A DNA stretch of 64,000 nucleotides from Halorubrum rubrum (GTDB lineage: Archaea; Halobacteriota; Halobacteria; Halobacteriales; Haloferacaceae). Position numbers and translations under genes: made by a program. The notes below the pieces were generated by a model. That model saw only the letters and a list, made by a program, of their open reading frames with translations, was not told where the DNA came from and made no database searches. Shown one piece after another: positions 7,366 through 17,037 of this stretch (within the stretch, counting starts at the first letter, position 1; every line of letters begins with the position of its first letter). The stretch is taken from positions 62,001-126,000 of the forward strand of contig NZ_JANHDM010000008.1 of the NCBI RefSeq assembly GCF_024494685.1, in the 5' to 3' direction.

Positions 7366-9282
7366 TCAGTCGTCGGCGGGTGCCGCCGAGTCGCCGGCGG
7401 AGACGCCCGTGCCGGGACCGACGTCGATCCCGAGCTCGTCGAGCTTCTCGTCGGGGACGACGCCGTCGACCCAGCCGCGGTGTTCGTAGTACTCTTCCTT
7501 CATCAGGTCCAGTTCGGCGAGCTCGCCCTCGCTCGCGCCCTGGCCGGGGATCGCGTCGGGATGACCCTCCACGAACCGGCCGGGGAGGCTGTCGTCCTCG
7601 CCGTCGAAGCCCGCGAGGTTGTTGAAGTAGCGTTCGAGGTTGTAGATCCGCTCGCCCGCCTCGAACAGCTCGTCCTCCGTCACGTCGCGGCCGGTCATCC
7701 CGCTGTACTGGAGCACGTACTCCTCTATCCCCTCCGCGAACGCGTTGAACTTACAGATGTCGAAGGAGTCGGAGATCGCGTGGAGGTCCTGGAAGGTGGC
7801 GGTGAGCTCGCCTTTCCCCTCCCACTCGTAGGGATCGACCTTCTCCGGGATCCCGAGGATCTCCGCCGCGGGCGTGTAGCCCCGGAGGTGACACGCGCCG
7901 CGGTTCGAGGTGGCGAACGCGATCGCCATCCCCTTCATACAGCGCGGGTCGTACGCCGCGATGCTCTGGCCCTTGACCGAGAGCTTGTTGTCGTGGGCGT
8001 CCTTGCGCTCGCCGACGCGGTCGGGACCCTCCGCGAGGAGGTCGCCGAGCTCGGTGGAGCGGTTGCCGATCTCGTCGATGAGGTCGATCATGCGCTCGGA
8101 GTCGCCCCAGTCGATGCCGGCGTCGAGTTTCCCCTCCTCGGTCATCTCCATCGCCATCGCCATCGTGTTGCCGACCTCGATGGTGTCGACGCCCACGTCG
8201 TTACAGCGCTCGAGCATCAGGGCGATCTCGTCGCGGTCGGTGTGTCCGGAGTTCGGGCCGAGCGCCCACGCGGACTCGTACTCGTACGACTCCGTGCGGA
8301 CGTTCATGTCCTGGCCCTTGTGGTGGAGTTGGACCTCGACCTCCTTCTTACACGCCACGGGACAGGAGTGACACGTCGGCTCGTCGACGAGGATGTTCTC
8401 GCGGACGTTCTCGCCGGAGACGCGCTCGGCGTCGACGTCTATCCCCTCGGTGCCGTTGTACGCCTCCGTGGAGGTGTACTTCGCGTTCTTCGTCGGCAGG
8501 CCGTCCATCTCCTCGGTCGCGTTCATCAGGACGTTGGTGCCGTACATCGAGAGCCCGCCCTCGTTGGGCGCGGTGACGTCGGACTCCCGGATGACCTCCA
8601 TCGCCTGCTGGTACCCCTCCTTGAACGTCTCGGGGTCCGCCGGCTTCGGCATGTCGGTGCCGCTCTTCACGACGACCGCCTTCACTCCCTTCGAGCCCAT
8701 CACCGCGCCGGTGCCGCCGCGGCCCGAGGCGCGGTCGTCCTCGTTCATCACGCAGGCGTAGCGGACGCCGTTCTCGCCGCCCTGTCCGATCGCCATCACC
8801 GAGAGGTTCTTGCCGACCGATCCCTCGACCTCCTCGCCGAGCTCGTCGATGGTGTCGTGGACGCCCTTCCCCCAGACGTGGGAGGCGTCGCGGACCTCCA
8901 CGTCGCCGTCCTCGACGACGAGGTAGACGGGGTCGTCGCTCGCGCCGTCGAGCAGGATGCCGTCGAGCCCGCCCCACTTGAGCCGCGCGCCCGACCAGCC
9001 GCCGTGGTGCGAGTCGGTGACCGTCCCCGTCAGCGGGGACTTCGTCACCAGCGCGATCCGCCCGCTCATCACGGTCTGCGTGCCCGTCAGCGGACCGGTC
9101 ATGAACGCCAGCCGGTTGTCCGGGCCCATCGGGTCGACGTCGGGGCCGGCGTCGAAGACGTACTTGACGCCCAGCCCGCGCGCGCCGATGTACTTCTCGG
9201 CGTCCTCGTCGTCGATCCCGCGGTACTCGACGGCCCCGTCTGTGAGATCGACCTGTGCAACTCGGTCCCTGTAGCCACCCAT
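7366..9282 (-). CDS. aor: tungsten-containing aldehyde:ferredoxin oxidoreductase family protein
   Basis: This 638-residue protein matches the aldehyde ferredoxin oxidoreductase family, which oxidises aldehydes to acids with a tungstopterin and one [4Fe-4S] cluster and passes electrons to ferredoxin. The N-terminal domain shows GARGLGVKYVFD and LAFMTGPLTGT, then VTKSPLTGTVTDSHHGG. The cluster motif CHSCPVACKK lies near residue 300, and the likely fourth ligand is in DICKFNAF. RDEIALMLERCNDVGVDTIE and GYTPAAEILGIPEKVDP are also typical. A minus-strand TATAAT at 9305-9310 is 26 bases from ATG 9282, which favours that start over ATG 9291 or 9306. The substrate cannot be read from the sequence. 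Confidence 0.92.
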   Translation of the reverse strand: MGGYRDRVAQVDLTDGAVEYRGIDDEDAEKYIGARGLGVKYVFDAGPDVDPMGPDNRLAFMTGPLTGTQTVMSGRIALVTKSPLTGTVTDSHHGGWSGARLKWGGLDGILLDGASDDPVYLVVEDGDVEVRDASHVWGKGVHDTIDELGEEVEGSVGKNLSVMAIGQGGENGVRYACVMNEDDRASGRGGTGAVMGSKGVKAVVVKSGTDMPKPADPETFKEGYQQAMEVIRESDVTAPNEGGLSMYGTNVLMNATEEMDGLPTKNAKYTSTEAYNGTEGIDVDAERVSGENVRENILVDEPTCHSCPVACKKEVEVQLHHKGQDMNVRTESYEYESAWALGPNSGHTDRDEIALMLERCNDVGVDTIEVGNTMAMAMEMTEEGKLDAGIDWGDSERMIDLIDEIGNRSTELGDLLAEGPDRVGERKDAHDNKLSVKGQSIAAYDPRCMKGMAIAFATSNRGACHLRGYTPAAEILGIPEKVDPYEWEGKGELTATFQDLHAISDSFDICKFNAFAEGIEEYVLQYSGMTGRDVTEDELFEAGERIYNLERYFNNLAGFDGEDDSLPGRFVEGHPDAIPGQGASEGELAELDLMKEEYYEHRGWVDGVVPDEKLDELGIDVGPGTGVSAGDSAAPADD

Positions 9283-9304
9283 TTCAGTCATGTAATGCTC
9301 TATC

Positions 9305-9310
9305 ATTATA
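9305..9310 (-). promoter_or_regulatory. TATA box of the aldehyde oxidoreductase gene
   Basis: TATAAT on the minus strand, centred 26 bases before ATG 9282. Haloarchaeal transcripts are commonly leaderless with the box at about -26, so this element decides the start codon. Nothing else recognisable was found between 9311 and 9583. Confidence 0.6.
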
Positions 9311-9583
9311 GACGGCCCGCAGCGTGTTAGATGTTCACGTTATTTCGAAACCGATATCGATTACACCGAGATCGATCGGCGGGCCTCCCCGCGCTCGGGG
9401 GACGAGTGCGAGACTCGGGCCGCTCCCTCGACCTCGGGAGACCGATCGGAGCGAACGGTCGGCGAGACGTGACGTTCCCACGGCCGGTTTCGCCGCGGGA
9501 TCGGTTCGTCGGACGCCACGGAACGCCGATCTCGCGGCGATCGGCTCCGAAGAGCTAACCGACCCGCGGTCGAACGAGTTCCC

Positions 9584-10087
9584 GTGAGTGACCCCGATCG
9601 CGACGGTTCGACCGCCGACGGAGCGGCCGATGGCGGAGCGGCCGCCGACGGATCGATCGGGCTCGAGGGCACTCGGGAGGGAGACCCGCCGCGAGCGCGC
9701 TGGCGACCCGCCGCCGCGTTCGCCGTCGTCGTGCTCGTCGCGTCCGTCCTCCCCGTGCCGGGGGGCGGAACCGGAGGGGAGGGGATCGGCCGGCTTGCCG
9801 CCGACGTGATCTCCCCGACGGACCCGTTCCATCTCGTCGGCTACGCGGTCCTCGCCGCGCTGTCGGCGCGCGCGACGGGTCGCGGCATCCGTGGGTCGCT
9901 CGCCGCCGCGACGGTCGCGGTTGCCTTCGGATTCGGCGTGGAACTGGTCCAGACGGCGATCCCCTGGCGGACGTTCGCGTGGCGGGACTCCCTCGTCAAC
10001 GCGATCGGCGCGACGGCGGGCGTCGTCGTGGGATGGATATTTGGGCCGTCCCGACGAGACGCCGACGCATGGTCCCCACCGAACTGA
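9584..10087 (+). CDS. VanZ-like family membrane protein
   Basis: This 167-residue protein has a 40-residue disordered Gly/Asp-rich leader and then four hydrophobic segments. DPFHLVGYAVLAALSAR, FGFGVELVQTAIPWRTFAWRD and SLVNAIGATAGVVVGW match the VanZ-like family core, with the conserved FxxELxQ-type helix and the RxxDxxxN loop. Members are small membrane proteins of uncertain biochemical role, related by fold to teicoplanin-resistance VanZ. The start is a GTG at 9584. The gene overlaps its downstream neighbour by 19 bases. Confidence 0.82.
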   Translation: MSDPDRDGSTADGAADGGAAADGSIGLEGTREGDPPRARWRPAAAFAVVVLVASVLPVPGGGTGGEGIGRLAADVISPTDPFHLVGYAVLAALSARATGRGIRGSLAAATVAVAFGFGVELVQTAIPWRTFAWRDSLVNAIGATAGVVVGWIFGPSRRDADAWSPPN

Positions 10088-10527
10088 CCGTCCTCTCCGC
10101 GTTCGCCGCCGTCGTGTTGTTCGCCTGGTCGCCGCTTCTGGCCGTGGATCGGCTCCGCGCGCTGTTCGTCTGGCCGACGCGAACTCTCCTCGCGAACTAC
10201 CTCGTCGTCGGGGCGGGCGTGGTCGTGATTCAGGTCCTGTCGTACTTCGGCGCCGTCCTCCTCGTCGCCGGCACCGGCTCCGTCACGGGGGGCGAGGCGG
10301 CCGGGATCGTCGCCGGCGTGGTCGCCGCGAACGTCCTCGTTCCGGGGCTGGCCGCGCTCGCGTGTCTGCGGCTCCTCCCCGAGCGCGGCGTCTGGTCGCC
10401 CGAGTCGCCCTCCGGTCTCGGCGGCCGCGTCGCGCTCGCGGTCGGCGTGGGCTGGTACGCCGTCGTCGCGTCGGCCACGTTCGTCGCCTTCGCGCTCGGG
10501 ATCATGTTCGCGAACCTGCCGACGTGA
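10069..10527 (+). CDS. four-helix membrane protein, hypothetical
   Basis: This 152-residue protein has four predicted membrane helices (VLSAFAAVVLFAWSPLLAV, LLANYLVVGAGVVVIQVLSY, AAGIVAGVVAANVLVPGLAAL and ALAVGVGWYAVVASATFVAF). The ATG at 10069 lies inside the end of the VanZ-like gene, so the two are likely co-translated. Its last 20 bases, including the stop, are duplicated exactly downstream. No family recognised. Confidence 0.72.
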   Translation: MVPTELTVLSAFAAVVLFAWSPLLAVDRLRALFVWPTRTLLANYLVVGAGVVVIQVLSYFGAVLLVAGTGSVTGGEAAGIVAGVVAANVLVPGLAALACLRLLPERGVWSPESPSGLGGRVALAVGVGWYAVVASATFVAFALGIMFANLPT

Positions 10528-10547
10528 TCGCGAACCTGCCGACGTGA
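10508..10547 (+). repeat. exact 20-bp tandem duplication across a stop codon
   Basis: TCGCGAACCTGCCGACGTGA occurs twice head to tail, at 10508-10527 and 10528-10547. The first copy encodes the C-terminus and stop of the membrane protein; the second is untranslated. It looks like a recent slippage or repair duplication. Confidence 0.9.
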
Positions 10548-10616
10548 CCGCTCGACGGTCACGCGACGCTCCGCCGTGACGACACGGCTTTACGCGCTCG
10601 GCCGCTTTCCCCGACA

Positions 10617-11711
10617 ATGAGCCAACCGAGCCCCGAAGCCTACGAGCAGGGGCGCGGCATGGACGCGCACAACGCGGTCATGCGCGACATCCGCGCCGAG
10701 CGCTCGGAGACGTACGATCCGACGGAGCCGACCAGGGTCTGGATCGACGAGGACAACACCCCCGACGGGGTGGTGAACTCGCTCACGATCATCCTGAACA
10801 CCGGCGGCTGCCGGTGGGCCCGCGCCGGCGGCTGTACCATGTGCGGCTACGTCGCCGAGTCCGTCGAGGGCGGCAGCGTGAGCCACGAGGACCTCACGAC
10901 CCAGATCGAGGCCTGCTTGGAACACGAGCGCGAGAACGCCGAGGAGCCCGCCGAGCTGATCAAGATCTACACCTCCGGTTCCTTCCTCGACGAGCGCGAG
11001 GTCCCCGCGGAGACGAGACGGGCGATAGCCGAGACGTTCGCCGACCGCGAGCGGATCGTCGTCGAGTCGCTGCCGGACTTCGTCGACCGCGAGAAGGTCG
11101 GGGACTTCGCCGACCACGGGATCGCGACCGACGTGGCCGTCGGGCTCGAGACCGCGACCGACCGCGTCCGCCGCGACTGCGTGAACAAGTACTTCGACTT
11201 CGCCGACTTCGAGGACGCCTGCGCCGAGGCGGCCGCCGCCGACGCCGCGTTCGACGCCGACGTGGGCGTCAAGGCGTACCTCCTCCTGAAGCCGCCGTTC
11301 CTCGCGGAGCCGGAGGCCGCCGCGGACATGGTGGACTCGATCCGGCGCTGCGCCGCCGTCGACGGGTGTCACACCGTCTCGATGAACCCGACGAACGTCC
11401 AGCGGTACACGATGGTCGACGAGCTGTTCTTCGAGGGGGGCTACCGGCCGCCGTGGCTCTGGACGGTCGCGCACGTGCTCGAGGAGACCGCCGACGTCGA
11501 CGCCATCGTCGTCTCCGACCCGGTCGGCCACGGCTCCGACCGGGGCGCGCACAACTGCGGCGAGTGCGACGACCGGGTCCAGACCGCGATCAAGGACTTC
11601 GACCGCCGGCAGGACCCGAGCGTCTTCGAGCAGGTCTCCTGTGCATGCGAGGACACCTGGGAGGTCGTCATGGCGGAGGAGACGAGCTACAACATGCCGC
11701 TGGCGCGGTAG
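10617..11711 (+). CDS. raSEA: archaeosine biosynthesis radical SAM protein RaSEA
   Basis: This 364-residue radical SAM protein matches the RaSEA family, which together with ArcS converts the lysine adduct of preQ0 into archaeosine at position 15 of archaeal tRNA. The cluster-binding cysteines are Cys65, Cys73 and Cys76, giving the unusual CX7CX2C spacing of this family. ELIKIYTSGSFLDEREVP, VVESLPDFV and VGLETATDRVR are the following barrel strands. The C-terminus contains HNCGECDDRVQTAI and SCACEDTWEVV, probably an extra metal site. A CTTTAC box at about 10590 supports the ATG at 10617. Confidence 0.9.
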   Translation: MSQPSPEAYEQGRGMDAHNAVMRDIRAERSETYDPTEPTRVWIDEDNTPDGVVNSLTIILNTGGCRWARAGGCTMCGYVAESVEGGSVSHEDLTTQIEACLEHERENAEEPAELIKIYTSGSFLDEREVPAETRRAIAETFADRERIVVESLPDFVDREKVGDFADHGIATDVAVGLETATDRVRRDCVNKYFDFADFEDACAEAAAADAAFDADVGVKAYLLLKPPFLAEPEAAADMVDSIRRCAAVDGCHTVSMNPTNVQRYTMVDELFFEGGYRPPWLWTVAHVLEETADVDAIVVSDPVGHGSDRGAHNCGECDDRVQTAIKDFDRRQDPSVFEQVSCACEDTWEVVMAEETSYNMPLAR

Positions 11712-11749
11712 GGGATCCGGAGACCCGTCCGGGCGGAGATCGCCCGAAC

Positions 11750-13114
11750 TCACCCGTCGTCCGTCGGCGTCTCGGTCGACCGTGGCGGGTCGGACGGCGG
11801 CCCCTCGGCCGGGTCGGTCGCGGTCGTCGCGGAGTCGGCGTTCCGACGCGTCCATCGCCCGAGCAGGTGGACGAGGGCCGCGCCGACGAGCACCAGCGCG
11901 CCGGCGGCGGCGAATCCCCACGCGTAGCTCGTCGCGGCGAGTCGCCCCCCGATCACGCTCCCGACGGTCCCGGCGAGCGCGCTCAACGCGGCGTACACGC
12001 CGAGCGCCTCGCCGCGGACGGAGAGGGGCGCGAGCCGGGTCACGAGCGTCCCGGCCGTGACCGCGATCACCGCCCACGTGAGCCCGACGACCCCGAACAC
12101 GACGGTCATACCGAGGTAGCCGAGCGCCGACACGCCGAGTGCGCCCCCGACGACGAAGACCAGCGGGAACGCGATCCCCCGCGCCGAGAGCCCCAGCACC
12201 TGGAGCGACATCGGGTCGCGCCGGCCGGAAGCCTCCCCGACCCGCTCGAAGACCGCCGCCGAGGCGACGCTGCTGACCAGGTAGAGGGCGAACGCGCCGT
12301 CCGAGCCGACGCCGATGTCGGTGAGATACGCCGGAAGCGGCGCGAAGAAGGCGGCGAAGCCGGTGAAACACAGCGTGATCGCGCCGAAGTAGAGCGCGAG
12401 CGTCGGGGTGAACCGCTCGGCGAGCCGCTCCGGGTGGAGCCGCCGGAAGTCCGCGCGTCCGACCGCGAGCGGGAACGTCGCCGCCCGGACGCTGAAGCGG
12501 TTCGCCCGCCTGAGGGCCCGCCGGAGCCGTCGGGGCGACACCTCGGCCGACTCGGCGTCGGCCGGGAGCCACCGGATCGAGGCGAGCAGTCCGCCGCCCG
12601 CGAGGGCGGCGAGCGCGAGGAGCAGACCCCCGATCCCGCTCGCGTCTCCGAGGCGGGTCGCCGCTCCCGTCCACGCCACGCCGAGCAGGAGCCCGAGCGC
12701 CCAGCCGGTCCCCTGGTACTCGTTCAACTCGCCGATCCGCGCGCTCCACTCCGCTTCGGGCGCGCCGGCGACCGCGAGCAGCGTGACGACCGGCGTGGCG
12801 GCCGCGAACGCGAACCAGACGACGCCGTTGACGGCGATCACGGCGGGGATCGACTCGAGGACGGGCAGGACCGCAAGCGAGACGACGAGCAGCGCGAGCG
12901 TGCCCAGCACGAGCCCCCGTCGCCGCCCCGTTCGGTCGGCGAGCCGACCGAAGACGAGCGCGCCGGGGACGCCGACGGCGGCGGCGACCGCGGCGAGCGT
13001 GCCGAGGGTGGCCGCCGATCCGCCGAGCTCGACGACGTACAGCGGGACGACGAGCGACGCCCCGCCGAAGGCGACCCCGGCGAGCCCCCACGCGTACAGC
13101 CACGACTTCGACAT
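11750..13114 (-). CDS. major facilitator superfamily transporter
   Basis: This 454-residue protein has about twelve hydrophobic helices in two halves. The MFS signature GRLADRTGRRRGL follows helix 2, and a long basic loop (RRLRRALRRANRFSVRA) separates the halves near residue 195, as usual. The C-terminal 35 residues are a disordered Asp/Thr/Pro tail. A minus-strand TTATGT box near 13140-13147 is 26-29 bases before ATG 13114, which is chosen over ATG 13123 or GTG 13126. The substrate is unknown; the sequence fits drug- or sugar-efflux type MFS proteins. Confidence 0.85.
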   Translation of the reverse strand: MSKSWLYAWGLAGVAFGGASLVVPLYVVELGGSAATLGTLAAVAAAVGVPGALVFGRLADRTGRRRGLVLGTLALLVVSLAVLPVLESIPAVIAVNGVVWFAFAAATPVVTLLAVAGAPEAEWSARIGELNEYQGTGWALGLLLGVAWTGAATRLGDASGIGGLLLALAALAGGGLLASIRWLPADAESAEVSPRRLRRALRRANRFSVRAATFPLAVGRADFRRLHPERLAERFTPTLALYFGAITLCFTGFAAFFAPLPAYLTDIGVGSDGAFALYLVSSVASAAVFERVGEASGRRDPMSLQVLGLSARGIAFPLVFVVGGALGVSALGYLGMTVVFGVVGLTWAVIAVTAGTLVTRLAPLSVRGEALGVYAALSALAGTVGSVIGGRLAATSYAWGFAAAGALVLVGAALVHLLGRWTRRNADSATTATDPAEGPPSDPPRSTETPTDDG

Positions 13115-13180
13115 ACGAACCATCACGCGGTCGAGGACACATAACTCGGGCGGGACGGACGGGGCGACGAGCGGGGAGGG

Positions 13181-13672
13181 GTGACGATCGGGGATCCGGA
13201 CCGCTCGGGCGGGAACTTCAAGCCGAGGGGGAACCTACGCCACGTATGGTTCCAGGGCGCGCGGGCGGAACGCGCACAACCGGGGTGGACGGCGCCCGCC
13301 CCTGAGGTCGTCGGCGTCGACATCAGCGGCCGCCACGAGGAGGAGGGCGAGTACCTGATGGTCGCGGCCGCGGTCCACGCCATCGTCGACTCCAGCCGGA
13401 TCCGCTCGGTCGAGGGGATCGGGTTCGCCAGCGTGCGGGAGGGGCCGACCCTCGAGGCGACGGTCGACCTCGTCGCCGAGGCGGTGGGGAACCTCCCCGA
13501 GCCGCCGGCGTGTCCGATCGTCTCCGAGCACGGGGAGTTCTACGAGGAGCCCGCGGAGCGGATCGGACTGAGCTTCCAGCCCGAGTTTAAATACGTCGAG
13601 AGCATAGGCGAACGCGAAACAGTGCAGGCCGCACATCACGCCGCGTACGCCGCTCGGGGGCTGCTCCTGTGA
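13181..13672 (+). CDS. conserved archaeal protein, RNase H-fold-like (DUF2209-like)
   Basis: From about residue 43 the protein reads VVGVDISGRHEEEGEYLMVAAAVHAI, with later CPIVSEHGEFYEEPAERIGL and KYVESIGERETVQAAHHAAYAARGLLL. This pattern resembles a conserved archaeal family I remember as DUF2209, with an RNase H-like start (VDISG). The start is unclear: the GTG at 13181 adds 42 residues of atypical basic composition, and no ATG or GTG lies in frame before 13358, which would be after the conserved VDISG. The stop overlaps the hflX GTG by four bases. Confidence 0.65.
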   Translation: MTIGDPDRSGGNFKPRGNLRHVWFQGARAERAQPGWTAPAPEVVGVDISGRHEEEGEYLMVAAAVHAIVDSSRIRSVEGIGFASVREGPTLEATVDLVAEAVGNLPEPPACPIVSEHGEFYEEPAERIGLSFQPEFKYVESIGERETVQAAHHAAYAARGLLL

Positions 13673-15039
13673 CGGGGAGTCCCGACCGGCCTGGCCCGAC
13701 GGATCGAGCGGACCGAGGAGCCGACGGCGGAGGGACCGGCGACCGCCGGGCGATCGTCGCGAAGCGCGTCGACGCCGGCGACGCCGACCTGACAGAGATC
13801 TCCCGGCTCGCGGAGGCCGCGGGCTACGAGGTCGTCGGCGGGCTCACCCAGACCCGCACCGAGGACGCCGCGTTCATGTTCGGCGAGGGGAAGGTCGCGG
13901 AGCTTCGCGACCTCGTCCGCGAGCGCGACGCCGACTGCGTCGTGATCGACAACGACGTGGGGCCCTACCAGACGTTCAATATCGGCGGAAAACTGCCAGA
14001 GGGCGTCGAGGTGATAGACCGGTTCACGCTCATCCTCGAGATCTTCGGCCAGCGCGCGGAGACGCGGAAGGCCCAGCTCCAGGTCGAGCTCGCGGAGCTG
14101 CGGTACGAGCTCCCGCGCGCGGAGGCGAAGGCCAGCCTGGCGAAACGCGACGAGCGCCCCGGCTTCATGGGGCTCGGCGAGTACGACGAGAGCGTCGAGC
14201 GCGACATCAAACGGCAGATCTCCGAGATCCGCGACGAGCTGGAGTCGATCGCGGAGAAGGAGCAGGCCCGCCGCGAGCAGCGCCGCGACTCCGGGTTCGA
14301 CCTGGTCGCGCTCGCGGGCTACACCAACGCGGGGAAGTCGACGCTGATGCGGCAGCTGGCGGCCGAACTCGACGTCGACGAGAACGAGGACCGCCACCCG
14401 GACCTCGCCCGGACCGCCGAGTCGGAGGACATGCTCTTCACCACGCTCGGCACGACGACCCGCCGGGCGGAGATGGAGAAACGGGACGTACTGTTAACGG
14501 ACACGGTCGGGTTCATCGCGGACCTTCCCCACTGGCTCGTGGAGTCGTTCGAGTCGACGCTCGACTCGGTGTACCGCGCGGACCTCGTCTTGCTCGTGGT
14601 GGACGCGAGCGAGCCGGTGCCGGAGATGCGCGAGAAGCTCGTCACGAGCCACGACACGCTGTACGAGCGCAACGAGGCCCCCATCGTCACCGTCTTCAAC
14701 AAGATCGACCGGCTCGAGCCCGGCGAGCTGGCGGACAAGCGCGCCGCGCTCTCGGGGCTCGCGCCGGACCCGGTCGCCGTCTCGGCGCGGACGGGGGCGG
14801 GCGTCGCGGAGCTTCGCGACCGCGTGGAGGCCGAGCTCCCGGAGTGGGAGCGCGAGCGGCTGATGTTGCCCGTCTCCGACGACGCGATGAGCCTCGTCTC
14901 GTGGATCCACGACCACGCGTACGTCGACGAGGAGACGTACGCCGACGAGCACGTCACGCTCGCCTTCGAGGCCAAGCCGTCGATCGTCTCTCGCGCGCGT
15001 TCGAAGGCGGCGGAGCTGGCCCCGACCAGTTCGACGTAG
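13669..15039 (+). CDS. hflX: GTPase HflX
   Basis: This 456-residue protein has the N-terminal HflX domain (FGEGKVAELRDLV, DCVVIDNDVGPYQTFNI), a helical linker rich in Arg/Glu, and a TRAFAC GTPase domain. Nucleotide motifs are GYTNAGKS at 217-224, TLGTTTR, DTVGF, NKID and SARTGAG. HflX binds 50S ribosomal subunits and helps split or rescue ribosomes under stress. A C-terminal domain of about 75 residues follows. The GTG start overlaps the preceding stop, so it is probably co-translated with the DUF2209-like gene. Confidence 0.93.
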   Translation: MTGSPDRPGPTDRADRGADGGGTGDRRAIVAKRVDAGDADLTEISRLAEAAGYEVVGGLTQTRTEDAAFMFGEGKVAELRDLVRERDADCVVIDNDVGPYQTFNIGGKLPEGVEVIDRFTLILEIFGQRAETRKAQLQVELAELRYELPRAEAKASLAKRDERPGFMGLGEYDESVERDIKRQISEIRDELESIAEKEQARREQRRDSGFDLVALAGYTNAGKSTLMRQLAAELDVDENEDRHPDLARTAESEDMLFTTLGTTTRRAEMEKRDVLLTDTVGFIADLPHWLVESFESTLDSVYRADLVLLVVDASEPVPEMREKLVTSHDTLYERNEAPIVTVFNKIDRLEPGELADKRAALSGLAPDPVAVSARTGAGVAELRDRVEAELPEWERERLMLPVSDDAMSLVSWIHDHAYVDEETYADEHVTLAFEAKPSIVSRARSKAAELAPTSST

Positions 15040-15184
15040 TCGATCTCGTTCCCTCCGATCGCTCGGAACTCATCCGGCATCAGCGGTCGTCCGGAGCGGC
15101 GAGCACGCGACCTCTTCGATCGTCGTTCGTCACCTCGGAGGAGAGTACCACAACAACTAATTGCTCGTTATTCCATGCTACGCC

Positions 15185-15949
15185 ATGCCGAGCCAGATCC
15201 GGGTCCTGTGCGTCGACGACGACCCGGACTTCGCGGGGCTGACGGCGACCTATCTCGAGTGCCGGAACGACCGGTTCGTCGTCGAGACGGCGACGAGTCC
15301 CGAACGGGGACTGGACCTGATCGAGGAGCGGCCGCCCGACTGCGTCGTCTCGGACTACGAGATGCCCGGCATGAACGGGATCGAGTTCCTGCGGGCCGTC
15401 CGCGAGGACCGTTCGGATCTGCCGTTCATCCTCTACACCGGAAAGGGCAGCGAGGAGGTGGCGAGCGACGCCATCTCGGCCGGCGTGACCGACTATCTCC
15501 GAAAGCAGTCCGGCACCCACCAGTACGCCGTCCTGGCCAACCGCGTGAGTAACGCCGTCGACCAGGCCCGCGCCGAGCGCCGACTCCGGGAGGAGCGCCG
15601 GCGGTTTCAGCTCCTGTTCGAACGGCTCACCCAGCCGACCGTCGAGGTCGAGTACGAGGACGACGAGCCGATCGTCAGACGCGTCAACCCCGCCTTCGAG
15701 GAGGTGTTCGGCTACGAGGCGACCGAGATCGTCGGCGACTCCCTCGACGCCTACATCGTTCCGCCGGGAAACGAGGAGGGGGCCTCGCGGATCAACCGGC
15801 GCGTTCAGGACGGCGGGGGCCTCGAATCGGTGGAGGTCGTGCGCCGCACGACGGAGGGGGAACGGGAGTTCCTCCTACAGAACGCGGTCTACGACGACGG
15901 CTCGGGCGGGTTCGCCATCTACACCCACGTGACCGGTCGGAAGCCGTGA
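15185..15949 (+). CDS. response regulator with receiver and PAS domains
   Basis: This 254-residue protein begins with a receiver domain: acidic pocket DDDPD at residues 10-14, phosphoacceptor Asp in [13 protein letters not shown] near residue 55, and conserved Thr/Lys in LYTGKGSEE and YLRKQSG. A short coiled coil ([20 protein letters not shown]) leads into a PAS domain ([34 protein letters not shown]). No kinase or DNA-binding domain follows, so it probably relays signals to a separate histidine kinase or regulator. The AACTAATT box at about 15153-15160 supports the ATG at 15185. Confidence 0.87.
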   Translation: MPSQIRVLCVDDDPDFAGLTATYLECRNDRFVVETATSPERGLDLIEERPPDCVVSDYEMPGMNGIEFLRAVREDRSDLPFILYTGKGSEEVASDAISAGVTDYLRKQSGTHQYAVLANRVSNAVDQARAERRLREERRRFQLLFERLTQPTVEVEYEDDEPIVRRVNPAFEEVFGYEATEIVGDSLDAYIVPPGNEEGASRINRRVQDGGGLESVEVVRRTTEGEREFLLQNAVYDDGSGGFAIYTHVTGRKP

Positions 15950-16013
15950 ACGGGTGGCGGCCCTCGCCGCCGGTCTCGACCGTTTAATACGCCGGAAACC
16001 GATCGGACGGGTA

Positions 16014-16991
16014 ATGGGAAACGCGGACCTGCGCGACCTCGCGTCGATACGGGCGGTCGCCTTCGAGGAACTCGAGGGGAGCGTCGTCGCCGTCGACGCG
16101 CACAACTGGCTGTACCGCTACCTCACGACGACGGTGAAGTGGACGAGCGACGCCGCCTACACGACCGCCGACGGAGTCGAGGTCGCCAACCTGCTCGGGA
16201 TCGTCCAGGGGCTCCCGAAGTTCTTCGAACACGATCTGACGCCGGTGATGGTGTTCGACGGCGACGTGACGGACCTGAAGGCGGACGAGGTGGCCGACCG
16301 CCGGGAGAAACGCGAGCGCGCCGAGGAGCGGCAGGCGGCCGCCGCGGAGCGCGGCGACGCCGTCGAGGCCGCCCGCCTCTCCGCGCGGACCCAGCGGCTC
16401 ACCGACACGATCCAGGAGACCACTCGCGAGCTGTTCGCGCTCCTCGACGTGCCGGTCGTCGAGGCCCCCGCCGAGGGGGAGGCGCAGTGCGCCCACATGG
16501 CCGCGACGGGGAGCGTCGACCACGCCGGCAGCGAGGACTACGACACCCTACTCTTCGGCGCGCCGACGACGCTCCGCCAGCTGACGAGCAAGGGCGACCC
16601 GGAGCTGATGGACCTGGAGGCGACGCTCGAGGCGCTCGAACTCGACCGCGAGGGGCTCGTCGACGTCGCCATGCTGTGTGGCACCGACTTCAACGAGGGC
16701 GTTCGCGGCGTCGGGCCGAAGACGGCGGTGTCGGCGGTGAAAGAACACGGCGATCTGTGGGGCGTCCTCGCGGCGCGCGACGCCTCGATCCCCAACGCCG
16801 AGGCCGTCCGCGAGTTCTTCCTCGATCCGCCCGTTTCGGACGTCGATTTCGATTCGACGATCGAACCGGACGTCGAGGCCGCCCGATCGTACGTGGTCGA
16901 CGAGTGGGGCGTCGACGCCGACGAGGTCGCCCGCGGCTTCGAGCGTATCCGGGAGTCCCAGGTCCAGACGGGACTGGATCGTTGGACGTGA
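16014..16991 (+). CDS. fen: flap endonuclease 1
   Basis: This 325-residue protein is the archaeal FEN1/XPG nuclease that removes 5' flaps during Okazaki fragment maturation and repair. Visible features are the N-terminal metal-site strand [20 protein letters not shown], the acidic cluster [14 protein letters not shown] and [10 protein letters not shown], and the helix-hairpin-helix [21 protein letters not shown]. The C-terminus ends in QTGLDRWT, a PCNA-interacting-type motif whose final aromatic is replaced by Thr. A GTTTAATA box at about 15983-15990 fits the ATG at 16014. Confidence 0.93.
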   Translation: MGNADLRDLASIRAVAFEELEGSVVAVDAHNWLYRYLTTTVKWTSDAAYTTADGVEVANLLGIVQGLPKFFEHDLTPVMVFDGDVTDLKADEVADRREKRERAEERQAAAAERGDAVEAARLSARTQRLTDTIQETTRELFALLDVPVVEAPAEGEAQCAHMAATGSVDHAGSEDYDTLLFGAPTTLRQLTSKGDPELMDLEATLEALELDREGLVDVAMLCGTDFNEGVRGVGPKTAVSAVKEHGDLWGVLAARDASIPNAEAVREFFLDPPVSDVDFDSTIEPDVEAARSYVVDEWGVDADEVARGFERIRESQVQTGLDRWT

Positions 16992-17037
16992 GCGGGCGTC
17001 GTCTCCCCACGTCACGCCCGCCGAGCGTGTCCCGCCA

